Origin: Bremia lactucae
Lineage: Eukaryota; Oomycota; Peronosporomycetes; Peronosporales; Peronosporaceae
Reading direction: 5' to 3'
DNA length: 18,151 bases
Assembly: GCF_004359215.1 (NCBI RefSeq)
Contig: NW_027152191.1
Coordinates: forward strand, 515,710 to 533,860
Part shown: piece by piece, positions 1-7,624 of the stretch
How the letters are laid out: each line of letters starts with the position of its first letter
How positions within the stretch are numbered: the stretch's first letter is position 1
Position numbers and translations under genes: made by a program
The notes under the pieces: model-generated
Seen by the model: only the letters and a program-made list of their open reading frames with translations
What the model was told of the DNA's origin: nothing
Database searches by the model: none

Positions 1-272
1 GATACGGGCCCACGCTCTTCACAGTCATCAATTACATGGTGATAGTCCGCGTCCATATGCAGCAGCATCAGGCCAAACGCAATGTTGCTAACCTTCACGT
101 TCTCATCCCAGGCACGGGTATCAGCAAACGTCGGCGTCACTTCTCGGTTAACCACGTGCCACACTGACTTGGTCAGAAACACGCCACGCATGTAGCGGTT
201 CCACGTGGCGTAGTTGTCACCGTTGAACTTGTCGACTTGAACTTTCGTCAAAACATCTTGCGCAGAAGACAT
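1..272 (-). CDS. Ty1/Copia Gag N-terminus, running off the left edge
   Basis: Ninety open codons read leftward from an ATG at 272 and leave the window without a stop. The protein starts [20 protein letters not shown], followed by the [12 protein letters not shown] segment typical of the Copia Gag N-terminal domain (DUF4219/UBN2 type). In such elements Gag builds the cytoplasmic virus-like particle that packages the RNA. The start is the first ATG after the primer-binding site at 280-291. This Gag differs clearly from the other Copia Gags here, which begin around RINKFDG, so it is a separate family. No break is visible in this part. The family call rests on motif recognition. Whether the element is intact cannot be seen. 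Confidence 0.8.
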   Translation of the reverse strand, partial: MSSAQDVLTKVQVDKFNGDNYATWNRYMRGVFLTKSVWHVVNREVTPTFADTRAWDENVKVSNIAFGLMLLHMDADYHHVIDDCEERGPV

Positions 273-279
273 GGTCGTT

Positions 280-291
280 GGGCTTATAACC
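280..291 (-). other. Copia primer-binding site, tRNA anticodon-arm type, variant
   Basis: On the minus strand this reads GGTTATAAGCCC, directly after a terminal ...AACA that looks like an LTR end. The other Copia copies in the window have GGTTATGAGCCC at the same place. That sequence is complementary to the anticodon stem-loop of initiator tRNA-Met, the half-tRNA primer known from Drosophila copia. Here one base differs, which turns the paired anticodon from CAT into TAT. It is either a mutation or a change of primer. Confidence 0.6.
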
Positions 292-455
292 TGTTAAAGT
301 TTGAAGCCGCTGCTGAAAGGCGTGAGGAAGAAGGGAGCGAAGCGAGGAGTCTCACGAAGAGGCGAACACACTTGAGTCGGAGAAGGAACATTTAGAAGTG
401 ATTGATTTGTTGGGATTTACAATTCTTATTCCGTAACCATTCATTTTGTTCTACA
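292..455 (-). repeat. Probable 5' LTR of the left-edge Copia element
   Basis: On the minus strand the segment starts TGTAGAACAAAATG at 455 and ends CTTTAACA at 292, immediately before the primer-binding site, so both ends have the TG...CA form. At about 164 bp it is short for an LTR. The right boundary is uncertain because the second LTR lies outside the window. I chose it as the first TGT after which Gypsy reading begins. An Inr-like run AATCACTTCTAAATG lies on the minus strand near 388-402. The flank at 456-460 (TAGTC) would be the target duplication if the boundary is right. Confidence 0.45.
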
Positions 456-458
456 TAG

Positions 459-1010
459 TCTAATTCGCTATACTATAGTATAACTAAGTACTATGTTAAA
501 ACGCGGTTCGAATTGGACCGGTTCGGGTTGTGTACGTCACCTAAACCCATAACCCTTAATACTCTAGGAGGTGAGAATAAACAGAACCTAGCCCCAATTA
601 GCTCGGTGCTTAATGGCACGAGGCGAGACTACAAGCCTGGCTTGCTAGGCGCTCAAGCGACTGTAAAGGACTTTGATAAGCCGTGGTCAATTTTAATTGA
701 CTCAGGAGCGTCTTGCAATTATGCTCGACGCCTTTCCCTTGAAGGAAGTCAACAATACGTTGAGGCGCTTAAAACGCATGAAGGTTACACAATCACTCTT
801 CGCTTAGCGATTGAAACTCGTGTCACTCTTCCTAAAGTTCCATTGAACTAAGGTATAAAGTTTCGGGACTTTGACAGTATGGAACGCTGTCTCGTCCTTG
901 ATTTGGATTCGAGATATGATCTCATCCTTGGTATGACCTGATTAGAACACCATGAGCCATGGATCGATTGGAGGTCTAAGACCTTAGGCGCCACGCGCAA
1001 TGTTCCTAGC
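459..1010 (+). pseudogene. Gypsy protease segment of Pol, broken
   Basis: The frame is open from 459 to a TAA at 849-851. It contains the retropepsin motif ILIDSGASCNY, with the catalytic Asp codon at 699-701. Retropepsin cleaves the Gag-Pol polyprotein inside the particle. Protease-like sequence continues in the same frame past the stop (FRDFDSMERCLVLDLD, then YDLILGMT) and meets a second stop, TGA at 939-941, where a Trp would be expected. It continues again as LEHHEPWIDWRSKTLGATRN, about as far as 1010. Two nonsense changes therefore inactivate this copy. No ATG precedes the motif in this window, as expected for the interior of a polyprotein. Confidence 0.75.
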
Positions 1011-1889
1011 AAAATTTTGGAGAGTCATGAACCCACCTTTGCTAGGCAACAAAAGCGCTATTGGCGCGGATCATTGAATGAGTCTGTCAGTGTTTTAGAC
1101 ATTGGCATGTCTGAGTTAATAAACTATAATGTTAAAAACATTAATATTGAGTACGACTCACCAGAAATAAGTGAGCGGCACGTACTCCGTCGAGTGACAC
1201 TCGTTGTAGTAACGATTCACTGAATGCTGAAAGCATTGTTGGCCTAAGCCCGAATCATAAACGGTGCAATATCCCTGAATACGTGGAATGGCAAGTCTAA
1301 GTCCACCAAGTATGGTCGGCCGAGGTGGCATCATACTGAGTGTCAGTAGTGACACTGTTGGCGGTTTGCCAGGGGATTTTCAGTCAGACCCTTCAATGCA
1401 CGTGAAGCGACACGTAAACGTTCGCTGGATAAGGAAGTTGCGTTACCTAACTCCTTGTCGGATGTCAAATTAGACACCATGTCTTGTATAGAACCAATAC
1501 AGGCTGGAAAACCCGGGGACGTGAATGTCCCGGCCTCTAAGAGGCCTATTGTCTCCACTCCAAGGCAGGATGGACACGAAGCGTGTATACCCTCACGAAG
1601 TGATTCGTGTGAGTAATTACATACGCTTGTAAACGGTGTAACCGATAACATTGAGGGGGGAGTTAGCCTTGCGGCAATCCCTTCGTTACATGCTCTTCTA
1701 GAGTTAGACGAATGTCTATTGATGAGTTTGGCCGAGCCTTAAAGGCTGGCGACTTATCTGAGATGGTGGTCATTCGACCAACAATGGAGTTAAACTCATC
1801 ATCACTTCTAGACGAAGCTGTCCTGGATGACACAAAAGCTGCACTTAATGCGCGAAATGGGTCATCGATCCTTTAAGATCTTACGGATC
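1011..1889 (+). pseudogene. Gypsy Pol linker between protease and RT, heavily decayed
   Basis: This stretch joins the protease and RT parts. Plus-strand open pieces (about 1017-1223 and 1288-1473) have no domain I recognise and lie in different frames, so several indels have occurred. Gypsy elements often carry a poorly conserved linker here, which fits. Minus-strand open frames across 1158-1355 and 1343-1651 look like chance shadows. I see no other gene, promoter or repeat in this interval. Confidence 0.5.
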
Positions 1890-3284
1890 CCTTTCATTCC
1901 TTGATTAAGGAATTCCAAGATGTGGTATGTAATAATCCACCATCTGTTTTACCTCCGGATAGAGGTGTTCGTCATGAACTTGACTTGGTTCCGGTAACCA
2001 AGTACTGTGTCACAAGACAATGACCTTTACCAAGGGAGCAGTGTGGCGTCATTGACGATTTCTTCCTTGCTAAGCACGAGGCTGGAATGGTACGAGAGAG
2101 CAAATCTCCTCATTCGACACCGACATTTTGTGTCAAAAAGCCAAATGGTAAATGGCGCATTGTACATGCTTATAATAAGCTTAATGCTGTCACTATACCA
2201 GCACAAACCCCCATTCCTAGAAAGGATGTTCTTCAGAACAATATGGTGGGATGTGCAATGTACAGTGCATTGAACTTAGTCGATGGTTACTACCAATTGC
2301 TCATGCGGGCTAGTGATATCCCGTTTGCAGCGGTTAGCACCCCAAGCGGCATGTTGTGGGAGTGGCTGGTTGTGCCACAAGGGCTTTCCAACGCCCAGGC
2401 AACATTTAATCGTCTAGTGACGCAACTGTTTCGCCCTCATCGAGGTTATGCACAGACATATTTCGATGACATTTGTCCATAGTCGTGCAGAGCAGGGTCG
2501 GTCGGATATGGACAACCATTTAGACCATTTGCGAGCAGTACTCGAATGTATGCGCTCAAATAAATGCCAATGCATCCAAATGCATTTTTGGCGCAGACGA
2601 AATTCCTTTTTCGGATGCTTCATTGGAAAGCGAGGCCTTAGAGCGGATCCCGCTAAGGTAAAGGCTACAGTAGATTGGCCGGTTCCTAAAAACCAAAAGG
2701 ATTTGCGTAAGTGGCTGGGTCTCGCCAATTATTTACACAAATATAGCGAAAATTACGCTGATATGGCTAGGCCATTATCGAATCCCCTTAAAAGGATACA
2801 GAATGGTGCTGGACTAGCACCGAACATAATGCTTTTCGAGCAGTTGAGGATAGGCTTATCCATGCCCCGATTCTGGCACTGCCAAACCCAAATTGGCCTT
2901 TCATTGTCGTCTGTGACGCATCGGATTTTGCCATTGGCAGTGCTCTATTACTAAGAGATGTTGATGGGCATGAACGTGTTATTGCGTTCGAATCTAGACA
3001 GCTTAAGCTGCGGAAAAGAACTACCCAGTTCATGAAAAGAGTTACTTGCCATGAAGTATGCTCTCGTCAAATTCAGAGTTCATCTGCTCGGCTCTAAGCC
3101 GTTTGCGATATATACAGATCACGCGTCAGTACGCACGGCGACTAAGTCGCCCCATCTCTTACAGAGAATGGCCCGATGGCTATCCCTTTTCGCGGAATAC
3201 AACTTTGAGGTGAAGTATAAGCCCGGCAAGCAGAATGCTTTCGCCGATTATCACGCAGGCCGGATTAGGAGCTCTCTCATTTAA
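1890..3284 (+). pseudogene. Gypsy reverse transcriptase and RNase H, frameshifted
   Basis: RT begins near 1890 (KEFQDVVCNNPPSVLPPDRG). After a stop near 2022 it is well preserved in the frame 2087-2482: TPTFCVKKPNGKWRIVHAYN, then ALNLVDGYYQLLM, then the active-site motif YFDD at 2459-2470. A single-base loss right after YFDD (about 2472) shifts the frame. The rest of RT follows (GCFIGKRGLRADPAKVKA, DLRKWLGLANYLHKY) with further shifts near 2570 and 2800. RNase H follows with its acidic positions still recognisable: VVCDASDFAIGSALL near 2910, KELLAMKYAL near 3045 and IYTDHASV near 3115. Another shift lies near 3005-3040. These domains copy the RNA genome and degrade it. The copy is certainly inactive. 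Confidence 0.82.
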
Positions 3285-4320
3285 CGACTGTCTTGTCGCC
3301 TATTCCTGAATTAATCCGTTCGGCTTACGCCAAGGATGAACAGTGTGTAGCTCTGCTACGAGCTCTAAAGAACTCTGATTCAGGTATTAAATTGCCGGCA
3401 CGTTTGCGTGCAAGGTAACATCGATTTTCTATCGATAACGACCTGTTGCTTTATTGCACAGACACCGCGGACCCACCGCGTGTCGTTGTTCCTCATGATG
3501 AGGATTTGAAGTACCGAATCCTCTATGAGGCTGGAGCTCAATGCTCCCAGTGGTGGAGTTTGCGTTAAATAACGCTGAACATGCCTCTACAGGCTATACT
3601 CCGTTCTGTGTAAACGTTTTTACCCACCCACGCGTTCCATTAACGATACCACTGCGTGGTTCAAGGCTTGGTGGAGGAGAATTAGCCGATAGGCTTGCTG
3701 ACATCAGCCCTGTTACCGTTCGGAACAAGTAAGCGAGTTTCTCGCAACGCGATTTAGTGTCTTAAGACATGTAAGGGATACGATGGCTGATAGCTAAGAC
3801 AAACAAAAAGAATATGCAGATGCTAAAGGCCGAAGCTGTATTAATTCTTATATGGTCGGAGACCGAGTTTTACTAAACGCTAAAAATCTACCTACCAACT
3901 TGGTTTCCGCGGTCTTCAACACCAAATTGCGCGGGCGCTTTATTGGACCATTTACGGTCGTGGCCAAGAAGGGCGTAGCTTATACGCTAAGACTTCCTAG
4001 CAAGCCGCGTACACACCCAGTGTCTTATGTTGGCTTGCTCAAGCCATATCGGGACCCTTCCCACGTGGACTTGAAGGTGCTTGTGCCGAGACAGGCGGTC
4101 GTGCCGCAGATTGCTGCATCCTCACCAAGATATCCAGCTGGCCCTCCAAACGAGGCTGCTGACGCTTTGCGTCGAAAGACGGTCCCGAACCGCCTCAAAG
4201 AGCTCTCAACCCGAGCAAGGATCTCACAAAGAAGTTGCACCTCATGCCGTAGAGCATCAAATGCTTCCACTAAAATTTCGGCCCCCTCTCGCGCTGCTTG
4301 ATGCGCGGGGGGACCTTTAG
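3285..4320 (+). pseudogene. Gypsy integrase remnant lacking zinc finger and catalytic core
   Basis: Sequence upstream of the integrase zinc finger is present to about 3538 (RVVVPHDEDLKYRILYEA). The next codons (3541 on: MLPVVEFALNNAEHASTGYT) belong to the end of the catalytic core, after the Glu. The HHCC finger and the DD(35)E region are therefore missing, an internal deletion that I estimate at several hundred bases. The C-terminal domain is readable at 3852-4100 and contains the GPY/F motif as RFIGPFTVVAKKGVAYTLRLP (one letter shorter in strict form). A frame change occurs near 4130-4200, and a TAG at 4318-4320 precedes the chromodomain. The frame also has stops near 3730-3800. Confidence 0.75.
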
Positions 4321-4526
4321 TTTCATGTGGAGAAACTTTTAAAGCGACGTCGTCGTAAGGGTCAATACCAGTATCTTTATAAGTGGCTAGGATACCCCTC
4401 TTCTGAAAACATGAAAACTCTTGGGAGTTCGAGGTACCTCTTCGGAAAGATTGCCAGTACGCCGTTGATGTTTTTGAGCGCCAAGCTGAGGGTCAACTCG
4501 CGTCAAACGACGCTTCACACCACTAA
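4321..4526 (+). pseudogene. Gypsy Pol C-terminal chromodomain, one frameshift
   Basis: After a TAG at 4318-4320 the frame reads FHVEKLLKRRRRKGQYQYLY then KWLGYPSSEN, a typical chromodomain start with its aromatic and Lys-Trp positions. A one-base frame change near 4412-4420 moves the rest into another frame: WEFEVPLRKDCQYAVDVFER, and Pol ends at TAA 4524-4526. Chromodomains at the Pol C-terminus define chromovirus-type Gypsy elements and are thought to steer integration to marked chromatin. The copy has decayed, so function is unlikely. The domain call is based on pattern only. Confidence 0.72.
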
Positions 4527-4529
4527 ACG

Positions 4530-5398
4530 TATTAGGTGGATCTATAGCCTCAGTGGGGCTTCGATCCATGGTTGTACGGTCAACCGAAAGCACTGAAATA
4601 TTGGCTAGGCCTTTCTTCGTTTTGTGGCATAAATGCCGAACGTAACTGGCCATTGTCCTTAAGCTTAGCGAAATCGAAGCGAAGCTTCCGTTCCAAACGA
4701 ACATCACTCTATCCGCAGATTCTCTGATATTCCAAATATTCCGAAGTCGGCAGGCCCGGTGGACCCAGTTCTCAAATGAGACTTCGTTTTCACTCCTTGT
4801 TTCGTGTGGAAACAAAACGATCGGAATATCCCTCACGGAGGTCACCGAAGCCCCTCAGGCTTGGTCACGTAAACGCGTCAGATACCGACTTCGCGTCACT
4901 AGCTTTGGCGTAAGGTATTGCTCATGAAGAGCTTCGCGGGCAGCGATCTCCTCCGGCGTCCTCGCCGGCTCACCGGAGATCCAGGTGCATGTAGACTAGT
5001 ACGTGCAGAGGAAGACTCTCTTTAAAACAGTTGCTTTAAAGAGGGTTAAAGTAAATCGTATTTAATATTATTCCCAAGCTGTGAACCGCTATCTCTTTGA
5101 GACGCTCGTCCGCACTAAGCGGGGTGAATCTATATTCACTATGAGCTTTAGCTTTCGCTATCTTAGCACGACTACGAGCTCTTTCCTCTATGAGGATTAT
5201 CCGCTCTTGCTCTTCTTCGAGTGGATTCGTGATGATATTGGACTCAGGGTCCCGTGTCCTGCTCAATGCAGTTAAGACATCAGCGGCACCACGCTCTGGG
5301 AACGGATTCGGGGCCCGCCGACGTTCATCCGGAGGAGAAGGCGTGAGAGAACGACGCCCTTTCTCCTCCTCCTCTGATGGAGAGTGAATTTTAAAGTC
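4530..5398 (-). pseudogene. Antisense reading frame between Gypsy Pol and 3' LTR, Gag-like but unassigned
   Basis: On the minus strand a coding-like protein runs from about 5398 toward 4530. The N-part, 5398-5036, is 120 codons without a stop. It is rich in acidic and Pro residues, then contains LEEEQERIILIEERARSRAK and FTPLSADERLKEIAVHSLG, which looks helical. The frame breaks near 5036. Reading resumes as GEPARTPEEIAAREALHEQY up to TGA 4857-4855. It then continues as SENEVSFENWVHRACRLRN and ESADRVMFVWN, in a frame that overlaps the chromodomain antisense. The upstream TAA at 5401-5399 suggests an older, longer N-terminus. The FENW...DRV..VWN spacing recalls Gypsy Gag, but no zinc knuckle is seen. 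It could be an inverted Gag fragment or an antisense ORF of the element. I cannot decide between these. Confidence 0.4.
5018..5043. repeat. Short perfect hairpin, 9-bp stem
   Basis: CTCTTTAAA at 5018-5026 and TTTAAAGAG at 5035-5043 form a perfect 9-bp inverted repeat around an 8-base loop. It lies exactly where the antisense reading frame is interrupted. It may be a chance AT-rich palindrome or a scar of a rearrangement. Confidence 0.5.
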
Positions 5399-5401
5399 TT
5401 A

Positions 5402-5560
5402 TATTCCCTCATCGTCGAGAAAGGTGCTAAGAGTCTGTGACTCACGCTTGATTGTCACGAGACAAAAGAAAGAAAAACACAACCGAACGTTTAGCTGTTA
5501 AGGTTCCAACCTCAAAGAGGTAATGAAGCAAATGTTGTCACTCGGTGTCAACAGTCTGAT
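5402..5560 (+). other. Gypsy 3' untranslated stretch
   Basis: Between the antisense frame and the polypurine tract there is no plus-strand coding signal. On the minus strand a short open piece (TIKRESQTLSTFLDDEG) extends the antisense protein beyond its TAA, so the antisense coding may once have started here. Nothing else is seen. Confidence 0.4.
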
Positions 5561-5569
5561 GGGGGAGGG
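5561..5569 (+). other. Polypurine tract of the Gypsy element
   Basis: GGGGGAGGG (preceded by GAT) abuts the TGTAATGGGG start of the LTR. LTR elements prime plus-strand DNA synthesis from such a tract at the 3' LTR edge. It fixes the LTR at 5570 as a 3' LTR of a plus-strand element, matching the direction of the upstream Pol. Confidence 0.75.
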
Positions 5570-6060
5570 TGTAATGGGGCACACATCGGTTGGAGAACCG
5601 TTGTTGTGGTACATTTACTTTATGGGTAAAATACCCTTTATCTAACTTTGAAATAGTTAGTTACTTAAATCCCATATATTATTGGTAACAAATGAGGTCG
5701 CCGCCAGATATAAATCTGGCGGCCAAAATTTATTTTAAATTAGCTAGGGTAATTTTTAAGGTTTTTAAATTTAAATAATTAAATAAAGTGAAGTTCTTCT
5801 TTTGATCTTAAAGCGTTAAGTGCCTTTCTAAGGCTTGCGATTGATCTGTAAGAGATGGAAGCTTCTTTAAGGTATATCCTCATGGGCACTAGTTGCCACT
5901 TGGTTCTACGAACCACTGAATCCTTTGAACTAGGATTCCTTAAGCTTTAATAGCTTGTACGACACCCTGAGTTGTTAAACCCATTAGTTCAATAGAACTA
6001 AGTGACTCTCTGAGTCTAAAAGTCTTCCTCTGACTTTATGAGCGAGGTAGCTCCGGTACA
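5570..6060 (+). repeat. Gypsy 3' LTR, copy 1 (491 bp)
   Basis: It starts TGTAATGGGGCACACATCGG and ends GAGCTCCGGTACA, so the ends are TGTA...TACA. Two more copies of the same LTR are at 9921-10406 (same strand) and 13228-13710 (opposite strand), which fixes both boundaries. The polypurine tract touches the left end. The right flank starts CCGGT within a Copia LTR. The LTR carries the element's transcription and polyadenylation signals, but I found no clear oomycete initiator in it. A strong hairpin lies at 5700-5723. Confidence 0.85.
5700..5723. repeat. Perfect 10-bp hairpin inside the Gypsy LTR
   Basis: GCCGCCAGAT at 5700-5709 pairs with ATCTGGCGGC at 5714-5723 around the loop ATAA. The other two LTR copies keep the palindrome, each with one changed stem base. 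GC-rich arms within an AT-rich LTR suggest a constrained RNA hairpin or a dyad protein-binding site. Confidence 0.7.
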
Positions 6061-6341
6061 CCGGTTGATCATCGACATCGTGCGACAGCTAACATCTACA
6101 TGCGACAGCACAACAGATGGCTCCGCGAACGTTCTATGATCTACTTTGAGATGGGCACATGGTCATGTTCAAGATGGGACCTCCACGTGGTAGAAGCTGA
6201 TTGGCTAGAAGGGATGTAGCCGGGAAGTAAATCCAGTAGAGTATCCAGTTGGCTTAGAGGTAGCAAACGTTTGCGAACTAAGGACCTTTAATATATTCAC
6301 TTTGCATTTTGCCAACTAGTGCTCACTTGACCTTTTCATTA
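6061..6341 (+). repeat. Copia A 5' LTR, 5' end cut off by the Gypsy LTR
   Basis: The segment is clearly homologous to the full LTR at 16205-16532, from its second ACCGG to its end ...CATTA. The first about 50 bp are missing because the Gypsy element sits at the CCGGT site. Shared blocks include GACCTCCACGTGGTAGAAGC, GGCTTAGAGGTAGCAAAC and the core promoter. The expected primer-binding site GGTTATGAGCCC does not follow. The LTR end is joined directly to the Gag C-terminus at 6342. Confidence 0.75.
6296..6312 (+). promoter_or_regulatory. Oomycete-type core promoter (Inr plus flanking element) in Copia A LTR
   Basis: TTCACTTT at 6296-6303 fits the oomycete initiator YTCANTYY, and ATTTTGC at 6306-6312 fits the adjacent MWTTTNC element. 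The same pair recurs in the Copia LTRs at 10601-10617 (identical), 16487-16503 and 17913-17929 (minus strand, one or two changes). Transcription is inferred to begin near the A at 6299. Confidence 0.6.
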
Positions 6342-7573
6342 GTGACGTCTCGGCTGCTTCACGAGGATATGAAGCGCAAGGAGCAAGGCGGCGATGGAGC
6401 CGTGGTTGACCAGGCGTTCATGGTAAGTGACAAGAAGCGCAATGAACGGCCAGCAAAGAAGACTGGTGCGTGCAGTTACTGCGGCAAGATGGGTCATTGG
6501 ATTGCGGTGCGTCCCTCGCAAATTCAAAACAGCGACAGCAATCCTCGACAACGATTTCAGCGGGCAAATGTTGTGCGAGATGAAGATGCGGACGAATATC
6601 TGCTTTCGGTTGAAGAAGCTCAAGTCTGGGTGGCTGATCGACTCAGGTGCGACTCAGCACATGTCGCACTCCAAGATGTTTACGAAAAACTACAAGACAA
6701 TCGACCCCGGTGTTGTTCAGGCGATCGGGACTGGTGACATTGTAATGTCTATGAAGACGCCTCAACGAATTAAAAAGGGTAAGCTTCGCGGGGTACGGCA
6801 CATACCGAAGTTATCCCGCAACCTTTTCTCCGTTGGACGCTTTACAAAGGAAGTTGGACCAGTCACGTTTGAAAGCGATGGCTGTTTTGTCAAGGCCAAA
6901 GGAATGCAGTGGAAGCTTGGAGCTCGAGAGGGCAAAGGGCTATTCAAGTTATGCATGACGCCTGTCAGTACTGACGACGCCAATGTGACAAGCTCGTCGG
7001 GATGCCATGGGGACAACACTTCGTACCTCTGGCACCTTCAACTTGGTCACATTGGATATAGTGGTCTTGACACCATCGTCAAAAGAAATATGGTGTTGGC
7101 ATTGATCTTGCGTCGATCAAGCAGTGGGAGCTGTGTGATAGTTGTACACTAGGCAAACAAACGCGAGTGAGTTTTATGCCAAAGTCGCCTCATCGTGCAA
7201 AGAAAATGTTGGAAGTTATTCACAGCGATGTGTGCGGACCTATGCAGTCAACGACTTTTTGCGGCAAGCGGTACTTTGTCACTTTCACGAACGAGTACTC
7301 GCACTTTACCACAGTATTTCTGCTGAAGAACAAGTCAGAAGTTGCCGACAGATTTGCTGAGTTTGTTGCGTCTGCTGAAACTCAGACTGGCAAAGTTGTT
7401 AAAGCTCTTCGCTGCGATAATGGAGGCGAGTACACTTCAGATGAAATGGCCAAGTTCTGTAAGCGGCGAGGTATCGAGCAAAAGTACACACCGCCTTATA
7501 TCCCACAGCTTAACGGAGTGCCGAGCGCATGAACAGGACGCTGGTGGAATGCGCAAGATGTATGATCGAGCAC
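6342..7573 (+). pseudogene. Copia A Gag C-terminus, protease and integrase, broken
   Basis: The Gag part starts abruptly with VTSRLLHEDMKRKEQGG, so the N-terminal two thirds are deleted. The zinc knuckle CSYCGKMGHWIAVR lacks its last Cys (Arg instead). After a frame change comes protease, GWLIDSGATQHM, with Asp at 6640-6642. The pre-integrase zinc finger follows (SYLWHLQLGHIG, then CDSC after a one-base loss near 7090). The integrase core has its catalytic Asp residues at 7227-7229 and 7416-7418. The Glu of ERMNRT is at 7523-7525 and is reached only through a frameshift near 7518. The D-E spacing of about 35 residues fits DD(35)E. The sequence stops at MIEH and is replaced at 7573 by inverted Copia sequence. 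This copy is dead. Confidence 0.8.
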
Positions 7574-7624
7574 CGGTAATTAACCGGTTAGTCTTGTGTA
7601 TGTCGAGGCGCATCCTTGACAACA
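7573..7624 (-). repeat. Truncated Copia LTR (U3 start), minus strand
   Basis: On the minus strand it reads TGTTGTCAAGGATGCGCCTC from 7624, matching the LTR start at 16205, and stops after 52 bp at CCGGT. It is the 3' LTR start of the inverted Pol fragment at 7625-8515. The cut falls at the same CCGGT where Gypsy LTRs sit in the other two Copia A LTRs. Confidence 0.7.

Larger units (their letters stand above)
456..6060 (+). mobile_element. Ty3/Gypsy chromovirus-like element, 5' part missing, degenerate
   Basis: A plus-strand Gypsy element whose 5' LTR and own Gag lie beyond the Copia insertion at 1-455. Visible in order are protease (about 690-1010), RT (about 1890-2780), RNase H (2880-3284), integrase remnants (3285-4300), chromodomain (4321-4526), an antisense-coding stretch (about 4530-5400), polypurine tract (5561-5569) and 3' LTR (5570-6060). 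The order PR-RT-RH-IN defines Ty3/Gypsy, as opposed to PR-IN-RT-RH in Copia. Many stops and frameshifts and an integrase deletion make it non-autonomous. The base after the 3' LTR begins CCGGT, inside a Copia LTR, so this element inserted into Copia A. Its left target duplication is out of view. Confidence 0.75.

Noticed and set aside
501..528. GGTTCGAATTGG resembles a tRNA T-arm
   Set aside because: No acceptor, D or anticodon arm can be placed around it, and the Gypsy reading frame runs through it.
1343..1651. Minus-strand frame of 102 codons as a possible small secreted protein or effector
   Set aside because: It has no signal peptide and no RXLR-type motif that I can see, and it lies antisense in a decayed Pol linker.
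5570..6060. Reading this LTR as the 5' LTR of a minus-strand Gypsy whose Gag is the antisense frame
   Set aside because: The spacing to the antisense frame would fit. However, on the minus strand no TGG-type primer-binding site follows the LTR, while on the plus strand a clear polypurine tract abuts it. I kept the plus orientation but regard this as the main alternative.
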